Shown here: piece by piece, positions 48,101 to 60,100 of the stretch
Numbering within the stretch: position 1 is the first letter of the stretch
Layout: each line of letters begins with the position of its first letter
Assembly (NCBI GenBank): GCA_002633025.1
Contig: NMRB01000275.1
Coordinates: forward strand, 322,901 to 386,900
DNA: 64,000 nucleotides
Direction of reading: 5' to 3'
From: Notospermus geniculatus
Lineage: Eukaryota; Nemertea; Pilidiophora; Heteronemertea; Lineidae
Made by a program: the position numbers and the translations under genes
The notes under the pieces: generated by a model
The model's database searches: none
What the model saw: the letters and a program-made list of their open reading frames with translations, nothing else
Told to the model about the DNA's origin: nothing

Positions 48101-51100
48101 ATACAGAAGGAAAGAAATGGTTGGTAATGGTAGTTAGAGCCGCCTATTTTTTTGCACTTTCCATCTGTAACATTCACCGCCCTGAACCACCATGAAATGC
48201 CACTGCATTAAGCTGAATAGAGAACAGTGTAATGAGTCAAGGTAGTTTATGGCGGTATCAGCGTCTGGAGACATGGTGACTGTGGTGCTCCCAGAAGTAT
48301 GGTGATTTTCATTTCGACAGAGTTGATGGGGATTTTTGTCAAAAAGTGGGCGTGGTCTTCTAGGCAACTCACGGCAGGGCGGTTTAGGGTGGCATGGGGT
48401 GGGGTCTATTGGGTTAAACCATAAAGGAATCAAACATAAAGGTTCAACTCACAAATTTAGCATTTTATAAATGTGGACAGTATCCCTTGAAACCTCGACA
48501 GGTTTGCATTCTGACTCTTCCACATGATAGGCAAGACCCTTCTGCATGTTTAGTGCGAATTTTGTTGAATTCTGACTAGTTGATCTTATGAAAAAAAAGG
48601 ACTGAATTAATGAAAACCCCACGAACGAGTGAGTGGGTGTGAGTGCAGGGTCATCTGTGTACATTTGAATAGGCTAACGTACATTTGCACGTGGAACACT
48701 GATTGTGCTGAAAATAGCTCTGTTATCCTCAGAAATGGAATTCAAGACATCAAGTTGACAGATTCATGTACCCCGTCACCACAAAAAAATTTGAAGCTCC
48801 TGCCTATTACGTAAAGCCAAAATTCAGGCAGTGAGAGACATCTGGTGGCAACAAATGAAGTGTATCCCTCAGTTACTTCATCGATCGTTCGCAGTTAAAA
48901 CCTTTATGATTCCTTTATGGTTAAACTGACGACGTCTCTCTGTTGCAGGATGGTATTCGGAATCTTTTCCGAAAGGCAGGGAATATTACAAAAATGAACG
49001 TGCTGCCCCAAAGAGTTGGCAAAGATGACAAAATTGCGTAAGTAGCAGTTTTGATGTATCTGTTGTAAAAATGGCAGTCACATTGGATCCAATTTGGGAT
49101 TAAACTGAGAGCTTATCTATGAGATTGTAAACCATGCTGTAAAAAGTCCCTGTCTATTACTGACCTTCCAAATCATAACTTGTTGTGCAGCATGGTCATT
49201 CCAGCACAAGTAATTTCAGTCTTTGTGATGAAATCATTGCTGCGGTCTGCAACCATTTTTGGTGGGGAGACTGTCACTTGTGCCTGGTCACAAATATGTC
49301 GTGCATGATTCTCGCACATGTGTTAGATATTATTTAATAGCATTATCATTTCTTATCCAGCTTCGTCACATACAGCAAGCAAACAGAAATGGAAGAGGCA
49401 ATCAGGAAGTACAATGATCATCGTATAGGAAACAGATTTAAGTTACGTGTTTCTGTTGCAATGACTAAGGAAGAAAAGGAAGCACGAAAGGCCAGCATAG
49501 CTGCTGTGATTGGCAAAGAGGAAGGTGATGCCGAAGATGATGACGGCATTGACAGTGCAAAGGAAAACAAGGAACCTGAAAGTACTAATGTAGCCCCGAA
49601 GGAGAAAGAAGATAGTATTGTAGCTCCGCAGAAAAAGAACTCCTTGTCCCGGTAAGCAAATCAAATGCTTTCTTGACCTGCTTGTCGAATTTTTTAGAAC
49701 CTAACCTCCAGTATATGTACTCAGTTTTTCACTCTGTTTCGTGACGAGTTATCTTTATTCAGCATCTTGAAATTCTGCTTCTTCTCTGTATTTGCCTGAG
49801 TGGAGCTTATGTAGGTGGATGACTTTGCTAACTGTAGCACGCACTGCCGATACTGTCGCAGTGTGTGCTACAGTCAGGACTGCTGACTGTAGCATGCACT
49901 GCAGATATTGTCAGTCTAATCCATAGAAAAATTTCCTGGATGAAGTTAAATGTCTTGGAACCTCATTACACCGTCCCTGTCAGATGTGTGACCAACACAA
50001 AAGAGGCATGTCTACCATTGGAATGACACCAAGTGAAAAATCTTACTGGGTTTGTCCCCGTCCCCCCAGTCTTCACTGTTCACATCTCTGCATGTTGCTT
50101 CATCGTTCCGGAAACATTTGCCTGTTTCAGAAATAATCCACCTCAAACTAAAGGAACAGGTCGAGGAAGAATCATTGGAAAATACATCCGAAATCGCCCC
50201 TCACCATCATGGTATGAAGCTGCTCCCACCAATTTTGCTTCCTGCATGTCTGGCACAATGACTGGCATTGTGAGGTGAGGGTTCCCTTACCGCACTTGTC
50301 ATACCATGTCATCTTCAGATCAAGTTATGTTTACGCTTGCTGTAAAAAATTGCTTTTCTGAAAGCCTTGTTTGTGTTCATTGCTTGCAGCTTGAAATGTC
50401 AGCTTTATATGTACATTGTATCAGAATTTCACCTTTCGTTCATTGTGGAGAACGGCAATATATACTACATGCCTTTATACTATGTGCTATTGTGTTGTAA
50501 GGCTGTTAACCCTTTCCTTGATTGCGACTTGCTGCTACTTTTGCTAGATAGGGTCTCATCTGGCAAAATACATTACATGTCGACACACTACACCAGATTT
50601 TGCTGATAATAATTGTGAAGGGAGCCTCTGAGACTCTATGTTATTTTTACACCAAATTACATGTATCTCCATGTATTGAAGTGAAGATGCTCAGTTTTAA
50701 TCAGGTACTGGGATTGATTTTAAGTGGTTCCTTTGCTTTTCAGTGGACCTCAACATGCTCCACATATGATGATGCCTATGAGCTTTGACGGATATGGCAT
50801 GGGGCCAGGTGAGTATTTTACATGGCTATACATGGCTTCCAGGACACAACTTCAGCAAAACCCGCCACTGCTGCCGTCGGCATCATGACACATAAAGTCA
50901 GACAAGATGCACTGCTGCGGTCCTATGTATGCAAAGTAGGGGGCAAAGTGCACCACCCAAACGAACGATGGTTGAATGAATGCCCTGGAAACCATGAATT
51001 CTGTGTGTTCAGTGTTGGTGTTCTGATCACTTCTGTAGTTGATGTTGTCAGCTCTGTCGGGGTTGGAGATTTGTACCATGGACTTTGGTCTGTGACTACA

Positions 51101-54100
51101 ACATGGTTCACAGGTTATCCCACATTCTGATCCCATTGTATGTACATGTACAAGATTATACATCAGTTTGCTCAGATTATTTTAGATAGTCATGTGGGAG
51201 CACGTGCTTTTCAGATATGGTTTGCCTACTTGTGAACAACTTGTCTTATAAAATGATGCATTTTAGTGGTATAATTTAGGTGTGACTTTTCTTATCAACT
51301 CATTGGCATAAAACATTTTTCAGGATACAGTGGGATGCCAAGCATGAATGCTCCGTTTGGGATGCAGCAAGAAAGGTTCACGTCTCCATTTCTGGAGAAA
51401 GCTGTAGCTTTAGTTAATACACCAAGCATGAATGTTCAGTTCGGCGCGAAGCAGTCATCATCAATGCTAGACAAAGCTCTTGCTGCAGTCACAACATCCA
51501 AGTCGGAGGAAAAAGTAGCACCCATTCCACGGCAGAAAAGCCCCTGTATTGTATGTGGTACACAGAGTAAGTCCAGTCGGTTGCTTATTTTGTATGTTCC
51601 AAGGACATCTTCGGAGCTCCTTATTTCTGTGAGCAAATTTGTTTAGATGCAAGATTTGTTGATCAGTCGAGAGAACCATTGAGGTTTTGTCCATTAGAAG
51701 GCTCTCAATAGGGCCAAAATAGCAAAGAACAAGGGCCTACTTTAGGGGAAAGGAAAAAGAAGAGGTATGCCTGAGGAAGGTATGCACAAGTGGGCAACAG
51801 CAAAGACAAGCCACCACCATCTCAGGGCTGTCTAGCACCAGAAGTAACCCACCGATTCTTATTCCTTACTTTTGACGAGCCCTCTTGGGGCCTAATAGAA
51901 ATCTTAGAAAGTACATAAAATGCACTTTTCATGAAGTGTCTACAGTCTTCTTATCATTTGATGTAGTTTGGCATGCTGGCTTCCCTTCTGCCATCTCTCG
52001 GAGCATGGAATCCTTTAGTAATCATTTCTGTCATATTTCAGCCTCAAAGAAATGCACTAAGTGCAAAACGCATTACTGCAGTACAGAATGTCAGACTGCT
52101 GACTGGGGAAAGCATAAAGAGATGTGCAGCAAATACGTGTAAGTATCACAACAGAGTTAGCATGTGATAGGCAGGGAAGGAATATTTGTAGTTTTAAAAA
52201 CACTAACACATCAATACCTGTGTGCAGGTTGAAATGTGTATGCACAGTTGCTGAATCAAACACTACCCATATACACATAGGGTAAAAACGGTTGACATGG
52301 TTGGGGTGGCAGAAAATGACAGCATAACAGCGATGGTGGTGCTGATAATTAGCCTGATTATTAGCCATTGGGGTATAAGTGCCGGGGTGGTAATATCCAC
52401 GAAGCGGTTGGAAAAGTTTCTGTGGTTAGAAGAGATAGTACGCTCTCCCAATTGCCGGGGGTCAGAGGCCTGCCTTCTCTGGACCCGGAAGATGCTGGAG
52501 GAAGGGCAAAGTGGCGGAGTAGGATACGGATGCACGCGCCAACCTGTGAAACAAAAGAAAACAAAATATGGTGGTTATAGACACTCCGTAGGAGGTGGAA
52601 AGGATGGCATATTTTGGAGGAGAAACAACCGCGATCGTTTGCAGCCATAACAACACAGTCCTTTGCAGATATGTAGGCCAAGTCATGTATATCACCTGAT
52701 GAGATAGTCAAACATTATTGATTTTGATAGCAATAACTTACCACAGTTGAGTGTACTTCATTGCTGCACACCCCGGCCTGAGCAAATGAGACAATCCGTG
52801 ACGTCACTGGGGATTCCCTGTTTGTGAAAGCCCAAATCTATTCAACATTGAGAAACTTTCTTGGGAATCCTGTGGGAAACCCCGAACACTCTATAAATAG
52901 ATTGCTGTGGTGAACGAAAGAATTCCACTTCAAAATCATACTTAAAGGACCACAGTATTGCTTCCCAATCCTGCGTTACACCTACCCGCGTTAAGGGGAG
53001 ACCTCTATTAACGACTTGGTAAACTACCGCATGCAACTAGTCTCGCGCAGCCAGCCGTTTCGTTCCGCAGTACTGCTACACAAACTCGTTCGATCCCCAG
53101 CGGCTGGGTGACCGAGACTGTAATCATACATTCTCCAACACTGGGGCGAAAGGCTTAACTACAGTATTGGAGCATGGTGCCGGTGGCGCCGGCTGTCGAC
53201 AGAAAGATGCAATACAGTGGTCCTTTAACTGCATTTGTTCCAGTTCGTATGGGGAGGTTTCAGCTGTGGGCACATGGTTGACATTTTGGTGAAGTTTGAT
53301 GAGCACAGGTGCAGCAGTTGTTGACATTCGAACGAAAGTCTATTCTTTTAATAGTATAGAAGATAGAAGAAGATAGAAGATGATAGATGATGATGATTTC
53401 AAGTCATTTTTCTCAGTTTTCAATTCTTAATGTTTTGATTCTCCCAGTGGGTGTTCGGCTTATCCAAAACATTCCTTTTTTCCAGTGAAAACAATCAATT
53501 CGAGGTTCAAATGAACGCAGAGATGTTACTCAATACGGTCAGTCGATAGTTCACTTTGTTTGATCAAAATGTTGCTTGGTTTTATATATATGCGAAATGT
53601 AAACATTGAAATGAACAAATCCAAGCATTTATTCTTAGTGGACATGTTTTCATGTGAGGATTGCTGTGCCAGTTATACCCCCATCACACTGAGCTAGTTC
53701 TCAGTACGTTCTTGAAAGTTTTGTCGAACGGGCTCAAACTGTGTGCGAACGGAGTGGACGCAGTGACAACTTTTTACAGTCATTTTACGAACTTCATGGA
53801 CGGGAAGCGTGCTCCAGAACATCGATGCATTATTTTGCCAAGGGTTACACGTTCTAGCCCGTTTTACGATTTTTTTAGGACGGGCAGGACGTTTTGAGAA
53901 CTACTTCAGTGTGACAGGCCCTTTACTAACCCCTAGATGATATCACTTACCATATTTACTTGACATGGTCTGTTCTCACTGATTTTCAGATCCAGAAGAG
54001 AATGTTGGATGACGCGTCCAGTTCCAGCGACGTCAGTCAACACTTGAAGAGGGTAAGTAATCGCTAAAGTTTAAATCACCATTAAACATGATGAATACAC

Positions 54101-57100
54101 AAACAGAATTGAGCACAGTTGAGGAAGTCACCTCAATAAAGACTTGTTTATGGGAACTTACTAGTCTTGTTGCATTGTCCTCTGTTTAAGATGACCTGCT
54201 GGCAGTTTTAATTAATATGTGTAATGTTAGGAAGTTGTCTTTCAGAAATTTTGCAAATTTTCGACCCCAGTCGGGGTCTTCTTCAGACTGACACTTTCAA
54301 GTCCAGCTGCCAGAAGCTACTATACTTCCAGCAGCTTGACTTGAAAGTCCCAGCCTGAAGAAGACCCCAGTTGAGGTCGAAAATTTGCAGCATTTCTGGA
54401 GGGACGACTTAGGTTATCACCTTTGCCTTTTGTGCTCTAGTTTTGGATTGTAATGTTAGGAATGCACTTAAAATTGATAGTAAATGTAGTTTTCAGAAGT
54501 AATTATTTCTTTCTTTCATGTTGTACCATATCTTACATTAATGTCAGTTCACATTTTTTTGCTGCATCAGATTGTTCCCGACATTCTCCATGAAGAGGTA
54601 GTTAACTCTATTTACTCTTTGGTGAGGTAACAGTGTGTTGTATATTTAGTGTAGGTTTTCCTTGTTCAAACCGTGGGTGCATTGGCAGTGCTGCCTCAGT
54701 TCTTACATCTTCAGTGACCTTATATGTACCTTATTTTCTCTCTCCATTGTGAATATAATGGACCCATTATAACTAAAATTGGAATTGGTTGAATTGCTAA
54801 CACGTGACTTAACAAGAAAATGGGTCCAAACAGAATGACTATGACCAACATGCAAAATTTCTTTAATACCAGTGTAATTATCTAAAGTATTGACTCCTCA
54901 ACTGTGTGCCTGGTGAAGTAAAGATCTCAACTGACAAGTGGACAGTTAGGGAATGTCCCTGTGATTACAAATACAATGAACGGCTTCCCCCCCAAAACCC
55001 ATGAGATTGACCAGGGAAGCAGCTTGTGGAGTGTCGCATTTGCTTTCTGAATGGTATTGGCAGCCCTGTTACTGCCCCATCCCACCCCATCCCACAGCTC
55101 TGGATTGCACGTATATGCAAAAAAATGGCATTTGATAAAAATACACGCATACTGCTGCCATATTTTGATGTCTGACCAGGGAAAGAATGAAAGTCCTCAC
55201 ATGTTCACAGATCTTTTCTTTGTCATTCTCCACAGTCTCCGTGTGGCAAGCTTCTTGGGCTGTATTCAAAAAAGGTGATCAGCGTGCGATTAAGACTTTA
55301 AGTTATTATACGTGTGTAACTTTACGAAATGCACACATTTCCACCATACATTTGATGAAGTTACATGCGTCTAAGTCTTAAACACCCTTTTTGAATACGG
55401 CCCCCTGTGTTTGCATGCATTGTATGCGTCTACTGCACTGCACTGTGACATGCTTAAGTAATTATCGTTAGAAGTAATTACCGTTAGATGTACTTTATGT
55501 ATGTTTAACTTAGTGCTCTGCATTATCACTGTTCCACGCTGAGTGANAACATGAATTTTAATTTTCATAAATTTATCTTGCCTTATAACTGAAAACACTT
55601 CACATTATAATTTTCAACAGTGCTGTCTGAACCTCCTAGATTTTTTGCTGATCTGAAAGAGTTGCAATATCAAAGATGAAAATAAAAATTTGATTTTGTA
55701 ATATCCGTTCTCTACTGGAGAATTGCCCACCTAACATGCCTAACTTGATTAGTTTATGATCTTATTCTTCCATGGCTGATGGGGTCTTTTTCTGCTTGGT
55801 CCCCTACCTTGCTGTGTAATGTGTGCTTTGTATAACACCAATGCAATCCGGCCTAGTGATTTACCATAGCACGAGTACGGGGTACTCGACCATTACTGTG
55901 GTCTGAACTAGTTTGCTTTTGACTGTATAATTTTACTGACATATCGAGAGGCCAGATGTGTTTGCCTTGAAAATGGCTAATATTCATAAAAGGTAGCAAG
56001 TGCTTTTACTTCAAGATTTGCAGTACATTTACATTGGACCTCGCTGTGCATATCTTAAGTAAAAGCATTTGCTAACTTTTATGAATACCAGCCATTATCT
56101 TTCCTTTTCATGCCTTGAAAATATCTTTCTAACAATGCATCATACTAATTAGATGAAATTAAAGTGGATATTGAAAAATGTTTGATGAGTCACATGAGAT
56201 AGTGTCTTCTTGTTCATATTAACTGGTAATGCTACCCTTATGTATGATATATTATCGTACATGTAAGTGAGGTCCTGTATACCCTTATGTGTGATATACT
56301 AGTATCCTACATGCAAAAGTAAATTTCTACAGAAACTGTGGTATATCGTAGCAGCTTTAACTTGGTCTGTTACAGTACGCTGCTTATTGTAGTTAGTTTT
56401 TGTTCGTAGGTGGCGCAGTTGTCACGTGGCATAACTGTTGGAGCTCAAGTGACTATATGGCCTAGTGATTGCACGCGGCGTCAGATGGCATTGTTGTTTC
56501 AGTGCAATGAGTTTGACAATTTTCCTTGGATTTCTATGTGCAATTATAGAAAAATAAACGAATTATAAGCATGATTCCATATCTGTGTCAAAAATCTGAA
56601 AATTGGTAAAAATCCGTGGTACAGAGCATGCCATTGGTCTTGGTAGCGATGGGGTTAAGGAACCTTTCTAAAGTTTGCAAGAAAACTATGCACTTAGCAA
56701 TCTTCTTCTTCTTACTTCAGATCAGGCGTGTCAACCTGAATGACTTCCCAATTCAGAAGCTGGGCAGTGAAGGGGAAACGGAGTTTGTCCCTGTGACTAT
56801 CTTGTGTGTGATACAGCCCAGGGAGTTTTATGTAAAATTTGAAAATAGCAGCAATTGGGCAAATTTTAAGACAATGATTCGATCATTGGAACAGGTGGGT
56901 GTGATGTACTACGTGTTGATAGCATGACAAATTGTTGTCCTTTGGCTTTCATCCTCTCTCTTTCCGATGGACATCATTTGAAAGATCCTACAGTTCTGTT
57001 GTCCTTGCCAAAAGCATTGTACATGTAAATATGTATCTGGTATCTTCTGAACAGCAGGCCTTTCCGTTTGACGGGCGCAAAAATGTGCATGTGCCTCACA

Positions 57101-60100
57101 AACAATAGAAATTCTATTGTTGGCGAGTCGCATGCACATTTTAGCGCCCGTCAGATGGAAAGGCCTGGAACAGATGAGCTACCGTACATGTAAGCAAAAA
57201 TTTAAAGTGACATGATACACTTTTATCTAGGTCTATGCCAGGTCCAATCCATCCGGCTATGTCCCAAAGGAGGACGAAATAGTTGTGGTAGACGAGGATG
57301 GCGTTTGGAAAAGAGGCGCTGTGTTCGAGATAAGTGACAATAAGGTGTACCTCATACATCTGATCGACGAGGGCAAAAAGATATCAGTGCCATTGGAAAA
57401 GTTACGCAGAGTGAATGAAGAGTTCACAAAACTCCCTTGTCAGGTAAGTCGCTTTGGTTCAAATTGTTACTTGATGTCTGGCGTTACAAAGAATAGTGCT
57501 CCTAGAGGCAGATCTGGTGCATGTTTGCTGCATAAATAAGGTATAACTGTGAAGGCAATTGCGTACAAGTCAAGTTATCAAGTTACCGGGGTATGTTATT
57601 TTCAGGCTATATGTTGCTGCCTCAGTGACATACAACCTAACGAGGGAAACTTCTTCGGTCCGGAAGTGTGTTGCTTTGTTACCGACTGGTGTGAAGATCA
57701 TAAAGATAAAATTGAATGCCGTGTGTCAGGAACATTTAGGAACAAGTAAGTACAATTAAATACATGTATGAGTGGCTTTGCTGTGTGTTGTGATACTTTC
57801 ATCCTGCAAGTAATGATAATAGCATTGTGAAAATCACCTCCAACATTGCTTTATCCAGTTATTGCGGTGGCATTCATCTCAAATCGCTGGTTGTCTGTGT
57901 GAACCCCCTTGAAGTATCCTCTGGTTGAACATGCTTATAACCAGACTAATATAAAACGAACACCTTTTCATGTTTTATTTTAAACCCTTTCCCTGCATCT
58001 ACTGACAGCTGTTATGTAAACCTAGTCTGCCAGTTATCCTTGGAAATACCAACTTAGCCATGCATATCTTGTTTACATGGTACTGTTGGGTGCTTACTCT
58101 CAGTAATAGCAATGTTTATGAGGAGCTGTGCTCAGCATACGACTGGGTGGTTGTTTCATTTGTCACATGCTGGGAAATGGTCAGTGTGCAATACCATGAC
58201 AAAAAATTATTCACATTCTGTTTTTCGCATGATAGGTATTTATGGTGAGTGATATAAAGTTATGGGGAATGTTAGAATCATTTCAAGGTGTAATATTTTG
58301 TAAGAAATATTGCATGAAAATGTACATTCTAAATCAAGTGGCATGAATGATCCTTCTTATGTCGAAATAATTCTGATAGTCATAATAAGCAAACAGCATG
58401 ATATGTATTATTGCTAAGTCTTATGAGCTCACATACCGTATACGCAAATATTTTTGCGGGATAATATTTCACGAATTGAACATTTTTTTTCTGTTTCGCG
58501 CGGATTAATGTTCGCGTTAAGGGCAGGGAAGGGAACTGACTGATTGTTGGGGGAAACATTTATGCAGGTATTAATATTCGCGGCGAAATTTTCGCGAGGA
58601 TTTTACATGCAAAAATATTTCCTGGTGTTCAGCCAAGCAGCCGGATTCTAACATCGCCTACATTGTATGTTCCTTTGTTTCTGAGCCTCTGGTTCTAGCA
58701 TGCTTTGTTAATATGCCACCGCCAAAATTTTATGCCCCATGCCAAAATTTTGGCAGGGACATTGGGCCGTATTCTAGAAGCCTCCTTAAGTCTGATGTTT
58801 ACCGGTACTTCTGCATTCAAGATGTTTCAGTCTGAATATATATGCACCATCACAACCATTTTCGCTTTGGTTACAACTGTCTTGAGAAGGTTCCTTTTGA
58901 TTGGGACCTCGCCACTCATCCAAATCCAATATGGCCACCACAGCCACCATCTTGATTTTAATTTCTAGAGAACTTTCAGGCAGGGCATATGCCCTGACTT
59001 GCATTGCTTTAGCCTCATGTTAGTTCATCAACCTCTTGCTTTTAATGCAGCTCATTCACTTCTGGGATCTATACTAGAAAGTGCGGGGTCGAAAATTTGC
59101 AACATTTGGAGACAACTTTTGCGTATCGTATCATTTTAATTTGTGTGTCGTTCTTTGTGCTCTATGTTGGATATCTCTTGCTTTTAAAAATACTGTTACT
59201 GTCAATTTTGTTGATGAGATATTCCTTGGTACCTTATTCAAGGAATTATTGTCACTACAGTGCTGATCTACTGTTATCATACTCGGAGTCCTTTGTCATT
59301 GGTGAAATAAAACCCACGTAGCTTGGGATGTCAGGACAGGTATTCATAAAAATTCTCATCTGAAGACCTCTTAAGTCTAGTGTAGTCCACTAAGCTAGGT
59401 GAGGTGCTTAAGTTACGACTGCCTTGGAGGTGTCGCAAATAAAAGGGTGATTATGAGTGGTCCACACAACTTAAAAGGAGTATATTGAATTCCACTTGTT
59501 TGTACCAATGTACTTAAGAGTGTATATCTTCGGTCTGCTGTGACTTAAGTAGTTTTATGAATACCGGTCCTGGTATGTGTAATCCGTTGAATAAGTTTCC
59601 TCATTTTGTGTATCCTTGCAGGAAAGCAGTTTTCCTGAGATCAGGGAATGAAGTGCTGAACAATGTTCTCATCAACAAGAAGCTAGTCGCACAACGCCGT
59701 TCAAAAGCTATGGCTGCGAGGGAGGCCGCGAGTAACCGCGCCAACCGGTCTCCAAGGAAACAACCCGACATGCCTCTGAAAGAAGCAAAACCCAAGAATG
59801 ATTTTGGAAAATCACCAAACCAAAGAAAACCGGATAAGCCAATAAAGTAAGTCTGAGAAAAAGGAGTAAGTTATTGAATAATTTTGGCTTGTAACTTCCT
59901 TTGCCATTATTTCTTCTGCATTTACTCTGATCTTGTATTGGGCCATTTGAGCATTTTTGCATATCACCATGGTTACAGGCCATTAATGTTGATTACGTGT
60001 TCAAATCCCGTTCTTATTTATTCCATGTAGAAGTCCCAAAGCACAGTCCAACAAGTCGTCACCCAATTCTAGCAAGGTGGTAGTGAGATCGATGGAAACT

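Larger units (their letters stand above)
46384..48255 (+). repeat. Duplicated exon-pair segment, copy 2
   Basis: Same sequence as 45463-46280 in direct order, interrupted by insertions at 46499-46837 and 47401-48016 and by a short tandem expansion around 47220-47300 (CCCCTGCC, CTCAATATGACGAC repeats). Exon copies inside remain splice-competent. Confidence 0.92.
57746..59621 (+). other. TDRD1-like intron with several foldback repeats
   Basis: A 1.9-kb intron holding repeats at 58441-58622 and 59333-59571, and a one-ended fragment beginning GGGCCGTATTCTAGAAG near 58764. I found no missing exon; the codon split across it (AA then G) is conserved in frame. Confidence 0.7.

Noticed and set aside
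49832-49873. Hairpin as a microRNA precursor
   Set aside because: Arms are only 16 bp, too short for a typical animal pre-miRNA, and a degenerate echo next to it suggests a simple inverted repeat.
52297-52650. 117-codon + strand open frame in TDRD1-like intron 9
   Set aside because: Lies inside an intron, overlaps open frames on the other strand, and shows no known domain; might be an old repeat fragment but cannot be assigned.
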